From assembly GCF_030272615.1 (NCBI RefSeq), contig NC_081409.1:615332755-615396754 (forward strand): DNA of 64,000 nucleotides, given 5' to 3'. Shown one piece after another: positions 32,402-45,956 of this stretch; the first letter of the stretch is position 1; the number at the start of each line of letters is the position of its first letter. The notes beneath the pieces are model-generated. The model worked only from the letters and a program-made list of their open reading frames with translations. It was not told where the DNA came from and did not search any database. Made by a program: the position numbers and the translations under genes. The DNA comes from Cryptomeria japonica (Eukaryota; Streptophyta; Pinopsida; Cupressales; Cupressaceae).

Positions 32402-34993
32402 TAAAGTAAGTTCTTTAATTTCATCTTCACTAGGTCTCCTCAAATTCACATTCATAGACTGATCATGAGAAGTAGTATTCACTTTGTAATCTTCAAAATC
32501 CTCATTATCATAAAATACCTCTTGGTGCTCTTGCCTACTCCATTTCCTCTAGTTGTCAACATCAATCTTTGATCCATCTTCTTCAAAAGAAGCATACCTT
32601 GCAGCAATTCTATAGAATGATACAATATTAACCATATGGTCATGATCAAAACCATCCTCTCTACAACTAGCGTAAACTTCCTCTTCATCCATTGCTCTGA
32701 CAATAGCACACTACATTTGGGAATGTGGAAAACTTCATATAGTACACCAAGGACTTTCTTCCACAAAATGCACTCCTAGTTTTTTCAAATGGTCAGGAGT
32801 CTCTTTGTTGTTTGTTGGTATTTGTAGATTATTCAGTGGCCTGCCATCCTTCCAAGTTTTGTTATAAGGCATATCATGAAGCCTTGGTCTATCATGTTTC
32901 TGATAATTAGGCCTGTCATGGGATAAGCCCTTCTCACTTTTTGCAATCTTATAATTTAAATCCTTGAGGGCACTCATGACCTTATCCATTTTTTCTTTTT
33001 CCTTGGGTTGCTTTCTATGATGTCCCTTAGGGTTTTACAGGATTCTAACATCATCCCTTCTAGTTGCCTTACCAGAAGCCTTCCTATTATTTTTTATAGT
33101 TTGTGCAACCTTAAACGTTGCACTTAAAGTTGGAGGATTGTTAGACATTAGCTCATAGCCAATCTTCGGGTCAAATGAATCATAATAAAAAACAAGAAAT
33201 ATATGATCAGTAGGATTTTAATTAGGAGGTATCTTATTGAGCAACTTAATGAACCTATTGTTGAAACATGACACTTCCTTGTTCTGACCTTTTCTAATAT
33301 CAGTTAACTCACACAAGGAAAATTTAGAATCTGAGTGATCACCATATTGATCCTTGAACATTCTCTTAAAATCTTAAAAAGATCTAATGGATAAATTAGG
33401 CAAACCCTTGTACCACTCCCTAGAATCATCAATAAGAGACTACATGAACATCTTCATGAACACATCCTAGTTCTCTATTTCAAAATTGTCCATCACATTT
33501 TGAAAGGCTCTAATGTGATCTTCATCAGTGATTGCATCATTCCCTGAGAATTTAGGCAGTACATTTCTTACTTTGTTACTAACAGCATTTGGAAACCCTG
33601 AGATCCATGTGAATTCAATCTGCCTATACCTATCTAATTGTATAGGTCTTCGAGAATACTAATTATAGTTTTGATGTTGTTGTGCATTCCCCTATTTAGG
33701 GATTTTTTATTATCGATTTTGTTGTTGATTTTGATGTTGAAACTAGCTTGCCACCTATTTTTGATATTGCAAAAAATGAAGGTATTGTTGGTAGGCATTG
33801 TTTCCTCCCATTTGATTATTTTGTGGATATAATGGTAGGGGAGGATACTGAAGTAAAATCTCATGTGGAAAAGACAAAGGGAATTGTGGATGAAAGGTAA
33901 TATGTCCAGGCCCTAGTCTGTTAAGTTGGTTTAATGTCGCAAACTGTTGTTGATACTAATTTTGTGGTTGGCTTGTCCCTACTTGGTTGGTATTGCCATA
34001 TTGAGGAACAACATGGGATTGGTTCATACTTGTAGAAATAGAGGACATACTAGGCATTCTAGTGGTTCAAGGAAGAGACATAGGTATAGAACTCATGGCA
34101 GCACTTGAGGTATTTGTTTGAGCATTAATACTAACTTGGGTATTGGCGTGCAAATTGTGATACTGGAGTACTTTACATAGTGCTCTGAGTGCTAGCACTT
34201 GCACCTGCAAGGGGGATAAACTAACAACTAGAGCACATGGCATAGGATAATAAGAAACAGGTAAGCCAATACTTCCAACTATAGACAAAACGTGCATCTG
34301 GCTTGTGCTATTTCCAAACTGACCCTTCGTTGAGGGAATTGGCAGGGTTGACTGAGAGGCTAAGGTAATAATTTATTGGGCCATCAATTCTCTCTCCCAT
34401 ATGAGTCTCATCCTATCTACTCTCATTTGGTCAACTTGTCACTGTAAATCTTCTATTGACCCACTAGATGGGTTTCCAGAGGTAGAACACACATTTGCAT
34501 TAGTAAAATGGGCCTACAATTGGGTTTGAAGTGGGGGATAACTCATAGATATAGGAGTAACATTCATTATTTCAGGAGTGGACATATTTTGACTAAGCAC
34601 AACTTGAGTGCTCACTGACTGCTCTGCATATTTGGCCTCATTTTCTCTTTGGAGTCTAAGCGTCTCAAACTCTACATGAATTTGATCTTGTCTTTCTTTG
34701 GCTTGAACTAGTGCCTCATAGTATGCATTTGAGGGATTTCTATCTATTCTAGGGAAAGTGTAACCAAATAAGAGGTTCTTTATAGAAGGAGAATCATCAC
34801 TACTAGTGTCCTTTGGGTCTCTAGTAGAATAATACCCCTTCGAAATATTTTTTCCTTTATCTCTAGTTTGCAACTGATGGATATTTTCTACTCTACTTAA
34901 AGTAACTTTAGAGCTTATGTTTATCAAATTTTCAGTGGTTGAAGTTTCAATATTACCTCTTCTTTTGACAGTCCACCTTCTATTTGTTGTCAC
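32397..34993 (-). pseudogene. gag: E3 gag
   Basis: Starts at ATG 34993 (MTTNRRWTVKRRG) with an N-terminal region rich in Ser, Asn and Gln and a likely coiled coil around 34650-34720 (ERQDQIHVEFETLRLQREN). A Q/P/Y-rich segment follows to about 33780. The capsid reads in another frame from about 33600: NVLPKFSGNDA, DVFMKMFM, REWYKGLPNLSI, FNNRFIKLLNKIP, ATFKVAQTIKNN. A basic tail follows (32735-32989, DHLKKLGVHFVEESPWC). Several stops and frameshifts are present. The frame is cut by E4 at 32397 and resumes at 22839. Confidence 0.78.
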
Positions 34994-35271
34994 TTTACTT
35001 GAGTGACCTCCATATCTCCCTCATTCAGCTTCTTGATTTGAATTGTGCTCATTATCTGATGCCTTTTGCCTTGCAATGCGTTCACTCCTCTATGGTACAG
35101 TAGTAGCAATATTTTCACTACTCATATGAAGTCTATAAGCTCTAGATGAGTTTACTATTTTTCCAGAGTTTCCACCCAAGATGGGGTTGATTTTTTAATA
35201 GATTGTTATGAACGATGGCGTTGATCCTATGCACAATCTAGTAGGTTATAGCATAAGAATAACTTAACTAT

Positions 35272-35289
35272 TCCCCAGAAGAGTCGCCA
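35272..35289 (-). other. E3 primer binding site, tRNA-Arg-like
   Basis: Minus strand TGGCGACTCTTCTGGGGA, three bases from the LTR. It differs from E4's PBS at one base. Confidence 0.75.
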
Positions 35290-35402
35290 ATATGTTGGTT
35301 CCCAAATAAAAAAATTCTAAGTTATAAAGAAATAGCCACTAACTTGTCAACAAACTCAGAATGGGACCTAGCTAATGAACAAGACTCAATTGAAAACTGG
35401 TG

Positions 35403-35520
35403 TCCTCTGCACTTCAGGATTTGCAAAACCTAGGTGGGTTTCCCTTTATAGTGCCCAAATATCCTCTGCACTTCAGGATTTGCAAAACCTAGGTGGGTTT
35501 CCCTTTATAGTGCCCAAATA
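35403..35520 (-). repeat. 59-bp tandem duplication in the E3 LTR
   Basis: Units 35403-35461 and 35462-35520 are identical by eye. Each contains, on the minus strand, a TATA-like cactataaaggg string. Confidence 0.85.
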
Positions 35521-36211
35521 ATTCTCAACCTTTTGGGCCTATGACAATGTAGAACAAAGAAGATTTCTCAATGAAAATATACCAAGGAAATACAGATAAA
35601 CATCTAGTTATGGCTCTAACCTCAATTCATGTCATTCTTGTATACATTGAGAATGATTCCAAACTAACAACTACTCCTAATGCAAAAAAAATAAAAGACA
35701 GAAATATAAAAGGTGAAATAAGAATGATCCTGGATGGTTAATATGATCAGTGCTTATCCTATGGGAAACAGAGTCAATCTGCAAGTTAATACCAAATAAC
35801 ACTATGACATCTCATCAGTACAGTAACATTCCAAATATCTCATGCTTGACATAAAATATTGAAGTGATCACTCCTAATTTTCTCACCCCTCCTAATAGAT
35901 ATGGTGCAATGCTCTTTGAACAAAATTTAATTCATTCACTTAAAATGAAACTGGTCAAGAAAATATGCATTCCCTTCTCAAGAGAAGACAAATCATAGCA
36001 TCATAAACACTACAATTCATACAACATGAACAAAGAAGAGTGAGAGAAAACTAAAAGTGATCTCTTTTATTGATTTTTAAAAGATATGAGATGCATCACT
36101 TGAGAATTTCTTTGCAAAAAATTACAAGAAAGATTAACTCTTCTTCTCTTGCTTTAACTCCTAATACATACTACCACCGATTTCAGAATATTTCCTACTT
36201 GGCCTCGATTT

Positions 36212-36225
36212 CCCTTTTATAGAAC
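36212..36225 (-). promoter_or_regulatory. Putative E3 LTR TATA box
   Basis: Minus strand ttctataaaaggga about 0.92 kb from the LTR end, comparable with the spacing of the E4 TATA-like box. Confidence 0.45.
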
Positions 36226-36577
36226 AAAGGAGCAAAAACAAGCTTTAGGCCTAGTAGGATACTTGTCAAAATTCTATTGCACTACAATCTTCCCTAAGGC
36301 TTTTGTCTTTGTCTTTCTATGTGCAATCTTCTTTGGTGCATTAATTGAAGGTGGTTGTGAAGGCATCATCCGAGGAGATGGAGCTACAGGCCTGCAAGAA
36401 GTGGTCCTACATTGGTACTTTGATATATGCTCTTGTTAGGTTCAAAAAGTGCATTTTAGCGCTTGGTGGCAGGTGTCTTGGAGACTGACTCATGATGATT
36501 GAGCATTCTTATCAATCTCCCATAATAGATATCATGCACAAAACTTTTAGGAGATACAAAAATGGAAAAGAGAAAGA

Positions 36578-37090
36578 CTACTCCTCTTCCTCCTCAAGAT
36601 GTTGCTCAACAACAAAATGAAATTGTTGGTACCAAACATTCATATCACTCACTGGCCAGGTAAAGGTCTTCAAATTTTGCAACGTGTTCATGGCCTCCTT
36701 AGTCCTAGAGGTTGGTATAGTAGCTGCTTCCAAAGTGAACCTGTGATATAGGGCATCTACATCCATGATCCTATCAATAATTTTATGAAAGGCATTTTCT
36801 TGGTCGGGCTCATTTGTCAATGTCCCTAAGATTGCATTAATTGTTGTTCCAAAATCACCTCATCAGGTGGCCATCTCTTTTATTTTCTTTTCTTGAGTCA
36901 AAATTATGGGAATATCCCACTTTTGTTGTCCTTTGAAATATTTTAGTCTTTCATCTGGGTAAGGGCACCAAGATGGTGTGCAAAAAGGGGGGTATAAGTG
37001 GACACCTTTTCTCTGAAATTGTCTAAACCTAAACTTGGAGGAGAAATTTGAGACTTGTCCACTCAAAATATGAAGATACTCAAAGAACAA
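36578..37090 (-). pseudogene. Minus-strand ORF with acidic tail, unknown
   Basis: One frame of about 170 residues from ATG 37090, broken by two adjacent TGA codons near 36855-36860, ending in EEEEE at 36578. It includes a Cys/Pro/Trp-rich stretch (PFCTPSWCPYPDERL) and a helical segment (DALYHRFTLEAATIP). I do not recognise it. It may be a fragment of an older element, or it may lie in E3's LTR if that LTR is as long as E4's. Confidence 0.4.
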
Positions 37091-37789
37091 GGATTGTAGT
37101 GCTCTGAATCTAGTTTCTAAACTACTAAAGTTTTTTAAAATTGGATAAGATTAAGGGGGTCAAATCCTTTGTGCATGAAAAACAGATACTAGTTTTTTTC
37201 TTAAAAACATAACATAGTGTCTGGCATGCACATCAGAAAATTCATAGTTAGATTTAGTATTTTTACAAATCCTTTGGTAGAAAGATAGTTCAGAGTGAGC
37301 ACTATAACTGTGTATTTTTTTGTAATTTTATGTTGAGTGTTTTTTTTTTATGATTTTTCAAAATGGTCACATCGTGAAAATCAAGTACCTATTCGTGCGC
37401 AAAGCATAGCTTGCACCAACATAATTGAAAATGTAAAAAACAATTTAAAAGTTTAAAGAATCAAGTGTACTACAATAATATATAATATTTAAAAAATTCG
37501 GATAAGTATATCAAAAGTTATTTAAAAAATGGTACACATGTCTCTGAGAACGATGAAGACACTAGTAAAAGAAATTCAAGATTAATATGTTAATGTTGTC
37601 TAAATTTTAAAAAATTATATGGTTAGAAAGCTCAGAAGATGGGTGAAATTATGGTGGCGATTTTAGAAATACCCACTTAATAACGTGTAAATGTGATGAT
37701 GATGATGAAGCTAGGAAACTAGACTAGAAGAAAAAAACACGTAAAAAGTAGGGAAAAAAGGCAACCAAGCCTCAGCCTTGTCATCCGAG
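37091..37789. other. AT-rich stretch with no recognised feature
   Basis: About 700 bases, very AT-rich, no ORF of note and no clear repeat before the inverted arm begins. Confidence 0.5.
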
Positions 37790-38820
<1,031 letters not shown>

Positions 38821-38854
38821 GTGTGTGCATGTTTATCTTTGTTATATATTGTCC

Positions 38855-40324
38855 TAAGGGGTCATATGGGGTTCTAAAGGGTCATATGGCATCGTTATGG
38901 GTCATATGGGGACCTAAGGGGTCACACACATGTTAGAACACTATATGACCCCTTAGGACACCATATGACCCCTTAGAATATCACATTGTCCTAAGGGGTC
39001 ATATAGTGCCCCTCCTTTTAAGTCTTTGTAGGACCTCTCTCCCTTTGTCCCATTTTAGCCTTTTTAATACTCTCTCTCTCTCCCCTTATGTCCTTTTAGG
39101 GCTTCTCTCCCTTTGTCCCCTTTTAGCCTTTTTAATACTCTCTCTCTTATGGTGTCCTAAGGGGTCATATGGTGTTCTAACATATGTGTGGCCCCTTAGG
39201 AACCCATATGACCCTTAACGGCACCATATGACCCCTTAGGATGCCATATGACCCACCAAGACACCATATAACCCCTTTTAACATCCTAGTACATGACATG
39301 ACCCCTTAGGACACCATATGACCCCTTAGGACAATATGATGTCCTAATGGGTCATATGGTGTCCTAAGCAGTCATATGGTGTTCTAACACATGTGTCGCC
39401 CCTTAGGACCCTATATGACCCCTACCAACACCCTATGACCCCTTAGGACACCATATGACCACTCACGACACAATATGATCCCTTTTAACATCCTAGTACA
39501 AGACATCACCCCTTAGGACACCATATGACCCCTTAAGATAATATGATGGATCCTAATGGGTCATATGGTGATGTGTGGCCCCTTAGGACCCAATATGACC
39601 ACTAATGACATGATATGATCCCTTAGGACACCATATGACTCCTTAGAACACCATATGACCCCTTTTAACATCCTAGTACATGACATGACCCCTTAGGACA
39701 GTATGATGTCCTAATGGGTCATATGGTGTCCTAAAGGGTCATATGGTCTTCTAACACATGTGTGGCTCCTTAGGACCCCATATGACCCCTAATGACACCA
39801 TATGACCCCTTACGACACTATATGACCCCTCAGAACACCATATGACCCCTTAGGGCACTACATAACCCCTTAGGAAACCATATAACCCCTTAGGACAATA
39901 TGATGTCGTAATGGGTCATATGGTGTCCTAAGGGGTCATATGAAATTCTAATGCATGTGTCACCCCTTAGGACCCCATATGACCCCTAATGACACCATAT
40001 GACCCCTTAGGGCACCATATGACCCCTTTTAACATCCTAGTACATGACATAACCCATTAGGACACCATATGACTCCTTAGGACAATATGATGGATCCTAA
40101 TGTGCCATATGGTGTCTTAAGGGGTCATATGTTGATCTAACACATGTGTGGCCCCTTAGGACCCCATATGACCCATAACGATGCCATGTGACCCCTTGAG
40201 ACACCATATGATCCCTTAGAACACCATATGACCCCTTTTAACATCATATTATACAGCATGACCACTTAGGACAAATATGGTGTCCTAAGGGGTCATATGG
40301 TGTCTTAAGGGGTCATATATCCTA

Positions 40325-40370
<46 letters not shown>

Positions 40371-40761
40371 CTTAAGTCCTTTTAGGACCTCTCTCCCTTT
40401 GTCCCCTTTTATCCTTTTTAATATTTTCTCTCTCTCTTATTGTTTCCTAAGGGGTCATATGGTGTTATAGCACGTGTGGCCCGTTAAGAACCCATATGAC
40501 TCCTACGGACACCATATGACCCCTTAGGACACCATATGACCCCTTAGGACAGTATGATGTCCTTATGGTTCATATGGTATCCTAAGGGGTCATATGGTGT
40601 TCTAACACATGTGTCATCCCTTAGGACCCCATATGACCCCTAACAACACCATATAAACCCTTAAGACACCATATGACCCCTCAAGACACCATATGACCCC
40701 TTTTAACATCCTAGTACATGACATGACCACTTAGGACACCATATGACCCCTTGGTACAATA
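38855..40761. repeat. CATATG satellite, left block
   Basis: Diverged tandem units of about 20 bp, consensus GGTCATATGGTGTCCTAAGG and its reverse complement. They are grouped in higher-order units of about 190 bp in which orientation flips at two hinges: an acacatgtgt palindrome and an aggacaatatgatgtcct segment. Hinge copies occur near 39346, 39534, 39698, 39893, 40082 and 40270. A (CT)n run interrupts at 40326-40368. Confidence 0.9.
40757..40761. repeat. E5 target site duplication, left copy (caata)
   Basis: Repeated at 45957-45961; derived from the satellite's acaatatgatg hinge. Confidence 0.9.
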
Positions 40762-41558
40762 TGTTAGGATTCCCACAGATACTGAGAGGGGGGGTGAATC
40801 AGTATCTAGCCGGTTTGTTGATTTTCTTAACTTAAAATATGTAGAACATATTAATACTGTATACCGGTAAACAGAAAGTAATGCAATAAAAAGAAATAAC
40901 AACAACCACATGAAAAACACACCATAACACAGTAGTTTAACGAGGAAACCCAGTGTGGGAAAAACCTCGGTGGGATTTGTGACCCACAATATTCACTTAC
41001 TGGCCAATAAGAGAATATTACTGCTACAAGAGGGGCCTGCACATCCCGGAAGGCCAAGTGCCTAGAGCTCACTACTCAATTACATAATGGGAAGTCTCAC
41101 TGACTTACAAAATGGATTATATAAATACAATGTCTTGTATTGCTTCAAAATAGAATCTACTATGCTAGATCTAGTATCGATCTATAAGTCTGCTTCATAC
41201 ATAAACCCTTAACCTATAATTTGCATAATAGGTCTGCCTTATTTCGCCTGTATTTTTTCTTCTTCTATATAAAAATGTTCTACAATGATTTCTTATATAT
41301 ATGAGTCATTTTACAACTTACCAAGTCGTCTTACAATGATTTTACAATAATAAACAAAATATATTACGAACAAAATTCATGTCGGCTTCTGTGCCGGTAG
41401 GCTTCCTTTTGCTACCGGTGGTCTCTGTGTTGGTGTAGAGTCTGTCTTTGCAAGTGCTGGTTAATTGTCTTGACGGTATCATAGGATTGTAAGGATGCCA
41501 TCAATGACAAGGCCTTCAATCACCTACAATGTCTCATTGGAGTGTGCATTTGCTAACA
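40762..41558 (-). repeat. E5 3' LTR
   Basis: 797 bp, matches 45161-45956; begins tgttaggattccc and ends gctaaca on the plus strand. Confidence 0.93.
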
Positions 41559-41570
41559 ATCTCCCCCTTT
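41559..41570 (-). other. E5 polypurine tract
   Basis: Minus strand aaagggggagat directly before the LTR, the usual copia PPT form. Confidence 0.85.
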
Positions 41571-41579
41571 GGCATTCAT

Positions 41580-43647
41580 GGCAACACTCATGAGAAAAAT
41601 TCAAAAGTGTATCCAAAAATTGTTACCAAAAATGTGTGCTCCCCCTAAGCAGATGATCCCTAAGTTATTGGATTTTTCTCATACCACTACTCCCCCTTTG
41701 GCATCAATGACAAAGGTTGTCAAAGTGTCAATGAGTGTGGTTTCTTGCTTCATCCTTGTAACCGATTGGTTACAATTTGAAAAAGATCTGCCAAAACCAA
41801 ATTCAAGCTCTCAATGAACTTTTTGTTGTCTTTTATTGCGGCCTCTGTCCTCTAAACTATACTGGTGAGGTGTTGCATTTTCTCTATCGGTGTTTTCTGT
41901 CCTTGAACCAAAGCATCAAATATTTCTTTCCTTAAGGAGGCAAGGTAGTCCAATTTTGGACTGTCTCCATTTTAGATCTTTAGCCTTTCCTTTTATTCTT
42001 TCTTTGTCTATTTCCAACTTTAATAGTTCTTCCTCAAAACCTGTTATCTTCTGCTCAAAAACTGATAATGAATCATAAAATTTATTGATGTTTTTCAGCT
42101 ATCCATCCTCGATTATTTCATCTAGTAGTTTGTCAATTGGAGCAATGTTTCATTGAGTCTTCTTCTTGGGTGTTAACTTCTTCTTCTTAGGAGTTATCTT
42201 CTTAGTTAGGGGCCTTACTGCCTGTTGTTTCTGTCTAGTTCTTCTAGGAGAAGGTGTGGATACCGATGAAGGTTCTCTTTTCCTCACATCTCTTTTAAAT
42301 GCAGCTGGCATGTCACTTTCTGAAGAAGTTGCTACCGGTGAAAGGTGAGTTTCTGGCTATAGTGTTTCTAACTCATCTTCAGTGATACCAGTTTGTTTAA
42401 GTAAATCTTCTTTGATAGCCTTTGCTTGCCTAGATCCTCTTCTTACTGTTGCTTCTACCTTCTTTACCCTTTTCTTAGATTGAATTTGATTCTCAATAGT
42501 CTCAGCACTGCCAAATACCTCTTCTTTAGGTTCCTTGGGTGCTTCTAGAGGGGATTTTCAATATGTTTAAATTATGTTGTCAGCAGTTTCATAACCCATT
42601 TAAGTAACCCAAATGGTTCTTGGGACAACTGCCTCCATCCAAATCTCATCTTTCTTAATAACAAAGCATATTTCATCCTTATACTTATTTACAATTGCTT
42701 GTGAAAGTCTGACTCTAGTATTCATTTGGGCCTTTAATGCCTGAAAGTACTCATTTATATTCTTTTCTTTGTTTTCACCCATGTTATTTAGTAAATCAAA
42801 CAATTGTTTGCCTACCAGTATGTCAAAAAGAAGATTCTTATTACCAATACTAGGTACCTATTTTGTTATGTGCAACATTAAATAGACAAGTAGGTTTCCA
42901 AATCTAAATGTCCCCTTTTTGTCTTTCTTAATTTTTCCAAGTTTATCAATAAGCTCATCTTTCAACCATTCACACACATATATTTTTGCATTATCCTTGA
43001 TCATATCATGGGCACTCTTTATGCATAGGCTAGAGACTGAGTTTAACCTATTTGCATGTGTGGTTTTATACCCTAAAATCATGCTAATGAATCTGACATT
43101 GATGTCAGTTACATCATTCACTCTTAAAGATCTCTTGTCAGATGTTGCACCTGTTAGGTTGATCACTAGGTAATTTGAGACCTTCTTTGTCTTATCAGGT
43201 TTGTTACCAGTGGAAGGTAACCCTATCACAGCCTTTACTGCCTCTTTAGTTATTTTGTGAACTGAGTCTAACCAGAAAAATTCACCATGAAACCTACTTA
43301 GAACTATCCTTATAACATCCTTAGGGAATTCTGAAATACTGAGGATTTCAGTGAATCCTAGGGTTTCAACTATTTTGTGTTCAAGTTTCACATTACCGGA
43401 ATCATCACAAATTATAGTCTTATACATGCTCTTGATTTCCTCATCACCTAATTCTTCTATGTGACAATGAATGTACATTCTAGGGTCTTCTGCAAAAACT
43501 ACTCCTTTGGGGATTTGGGAAAATGCACCAACATTATCATCCTTCTTTGCAATTTCGGGAACTAACTGAAATATGGGTCTAGGGAATTAAATTCACTTTG
43601 AATATAGTAGGGTTTGTTATGAATTCAGGAACAGATGAAGAAGCCAT
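41580..43647 (-). pseudogene. E5 accessory ORF, unknown function
   Basis: Starts at ATG 43647 (MASSSVPEFITNPTIF). After a frameshift near 43580 it runs through the open segment 43478-42858 and then 42803-42600 with stops, and reads on as far as about 41600. N-terminal region: FWLDSVHKITKEAVKAVIGL, a short pattern also seen in accessory proteins of plant retroelements. Then a strongly basic Lys/Pro/Arg segment near 42150-42300 and a coiled-coil-like end near 42000. It takes the place of pol. No catalytic motif is seen and I cannot assign a function. Confidence 0.6.
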
Positions 43648-43991
43648 GGATATAAATACCTTTATCTGCCTTAGGTAAGAATGCTTGCTAAATTGCTTTG
43701 CTTCTTTGCTCGAAATGTCTTTGCTCTGGGATTTTCGTGCTCTTTGAGTGTTTGAATGCTCGGTGAAATTAAATTGGAGCCAAAACACTGATTTATAATG
43801 TTAATTTTGCCAACCACCACATTTAATGCTTGTCGGTTAAGTAATGACTTAACTTATCTGCCGGTATAGAAGTAATTTCAACTTCTTACCATCAACCGAG
43901 GGACTAATAGAATGTTTCACATTTGATTGCTAAACCCTCAAGGAAATTTTCTTCAGTTAGATGAAGACTCTCCTGCTGGTGGAATGTTACT

Positions 43992-45089
43992 CTATTCTGC
44001 CGGTGGAGTGTTACTCTGTTCTGCCGGTGGAGGAGTATTCCTATCAACATTTAGTTTTGTTTTCCTGATCCATTGTTTTGAGAATTCCTGCTTTACTTCT
44101 TCAACTTTTTCTTTACCTTTCAAACTAGGACCTTTGTTATTTACCGGTGAGGACTTGCTTCTACAAAATTTTGCAATATGTCCAATCTTGTTATAGGCAT
44201 AACAAGTCACATTATTTTTCTGAATAGCTTTTCCATATCCTATGTCGGTTTGTGTTCTGCATTTACTAGATAAGTGTCCAAATCTTCCACAAACATAAAA
44301 TCTTACATTCATTCTGAAATTTCAGAATTATGACCAACTTTGTTGCATTCTGAACATTGACCAGTGGGTGTATTGGTATTCTGATAATTTCTAGATCTAC
44401 ATTGATTTTCTCTATGACCATACTTGTTATAGTTAAAGCATTTGCCATTGAATTTATAAGCAGTAGGTTGTATTACTAGTTTGCCATGATCCTATGTGTT
44501 TTCAGTACTAGAGCTTTCACCAGCTTCAAAGCCAAGACCATTAGTGTCACCATTAGGTTTCTGATTTTTCAACAAGTTACCAAGTTCTTCTGAGCTTTTC
44601 TTGAATTTTTCTTTATGTTGATTTGCAGCAGCCAATTCTCCTTCCAAGATACCCTTTTGTCTCATGAGTTCATTTGAGTCATTCTGTGCATACATCAGAT
44701 TTATCTTCAACATATCATTTTCATAACTAAGTCTTGTGTTTTCATTTGCAGCATCATTATGTCTTCTAGTCAAGTCCTCTTCATTCTTCTTTCTATCTTC
44801 AATTTCTTTACAAAATCTCATAGTCATATCCTGCATCTCATTCTTTGTTGTCATGTTTTATTGTTTCAGCTTATTCATCAGATCACTAAGAGTTTCCTCT
44901 TCATCATTCTCATTTTGCATCTTTTCACAAAGTCCTCTTCTCTTGTTTCTTGAAATGGTAAGATTTTCTTGAAGTGCTTGAATAATATCATGTGCAGCTT
45001 TTAGATCATCTTCAAGTTTGATACCTTTTTAGTTTTTCTGCATCATAGTTTGAGAGAGCTGCTTTTAATTGCTTCATCAAGTTTTCCAT
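43992..45089 (-). pseudogene. E5 gag-like protein: coiled coil and zinc knuckles
   Basis: Begins near ATG 45089 (MENLMKQLKAALSNYDAEK) just after the PBS, with one early frameshift and a TAA near 44857. Residues from about 45000 to 44560 form a long Glu/Lys/Asn-rich coiled coil (ENTRLSYENDMLKINLMY). Knuckle-like motifs follow: CFNYNKYGHRENQC, CSECNKVGH, YVCGRFGHLSSKC and CYAYNKIGHIAKFC; the first and third are close to CX2CX4HX4C, some Cys are lost. The usual copia capsid (UBN2-type) is missing. RNA binding is the likely role. Confidence 0.7.
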
Positions 45090-45146
45090 CTCTACCGGTG
45101 TCAAGATCTTCCTCAAGTTGTTAGGCTTCTGAAAATAGAGGACCAG

Positions 45147-45158
45147 GCTCTAATACCA
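45147..45158 (-). other. E5 primer binding site, initiator tRNA-Met type
   Basis: Minus strand TGGTATTAGAGC, one base from the common TGGTATCAGAGC, two bases from the LTR. Confidence 0.88.
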
Positions 45159-45160
45159 AT

Positions 45161-45956
45161 TGTTAGGATTCCCACAGATACTGAGAGGGGGGGGTGAATC
45201 AGTATCTAACCGGTTTATTGATTTTCTTAACTTAAAATATGTAGAACATATTAATACTGTATACTGGTAAATAGAAAGTAATGCAATAAACAAAAATAAC
45301 AGAAACCACATGAAAAACACACCATAACACAATAGTTTAACGAGGAAACCTAATGTGGGAAAAACCTCGGTGGGATTTGTGACCCACAATATTCACTTAC
45401 TGGCCAATAAGAGAATATTACTGCTACAAGAGGGGCCTGCACATGCAGGAAGGCCAAGTGCCTAGAGCTCACTACTCAATTACAAAATGGGAAGTCTCAC
45501 TGACTTAGAAAATGGATTATATAAAGCCAATGTCTTGTATTGCTTCAAAATAGCATCTACTATGCAAGATCCAGTACCGGTTTATAGCTCTGCTTCATAC
45601 ATAAACCCTTAACCTATAATTCACATAATAGGTCTGCCTTATTTCGCCTATATTTTTTCTTCTTCTATATCAAAATATTCTACAATGATCTCTTATATAT
45701 GAGTCATTTTAAAACTTGCCAAGTCAGCTTACAATGATTTTACAATAATAAACAAAATATATTACAAACAAAATTCTTGTCGGCTTTTGTGCCGGTATGC
45801 TTCCTTTTGTTGTCGATGGTTTCTGTGTCAGGGTAGAGTCTGTCTTTGCCGGTGCCAGTGAATTGTCTTGCCAATGTCATAGGATTGTAAGTTTACCATC
45901 AATTACAAGACCTTCAATCACCTACAATGTCTCATTGGAGTGTGCATTTGCCAACA
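45161..45956 (-). repeat. E5 5' LTR
   Basis: 796 bp, same ends as the left LTR; followed by TSD caata. Confidence 0.93.

Larger units (their letters stand above)
20676..36577 (-). mobile_element. E3: Ty3/gypsy dual-RNase H element, broken by E2 and E4
   Basis: Minus strand. Order from the right: LTR (from 35293), PBS 35272-35289, gag 34993-32397, E4 insertion, gag end and protease, aRNH, and the first residues of RT up to 20676 where E2 begins. The rest of pol lies beyond E2, outside the window. The right boundary of the LTR is not resolved, so 36577 is only the start of a neighbouring ORF. PBS and LTR end are nearly the same as in E4, and the capsids are related. Confidence 0.72.
35293..36577 (-). 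repeat. E3 5' LTR (outer boundary unresolved)
   Basis: On the minus strand the LTR ends tttgggaaccaaca, the same terminus as the E4 LTR, directly before the PBS. The other end cannot be placed because the partner LTR is outside the window; it could extend beyond 36577. AT-rich, with an AATAAA-type signal near 36060. Confidence 0.6.
40762..45956 (-). mobile_element. E5: non-autonomous LTR element with copia-type PBS and PPT
   Basis: 5.2 kb with 797/796-bp LTRs (tgttaggatt ... taaca) and a perfect 5-bp TSD. Orientation is minus, shown by the PBS beside the right LTR and the PPT beside the left LTR. It encodes a coiled-coil/zinc-knuckle gag-like protein and a second ORF. No protease, integrase or RT motif is present. 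Inserted in the satellite. Confidence 0.9.

Noticed and set aside
35037-35292. Possible host exon upstream of E3 gag
   Set aside because: This is the short leader between the PBS and gag; no coding signal.
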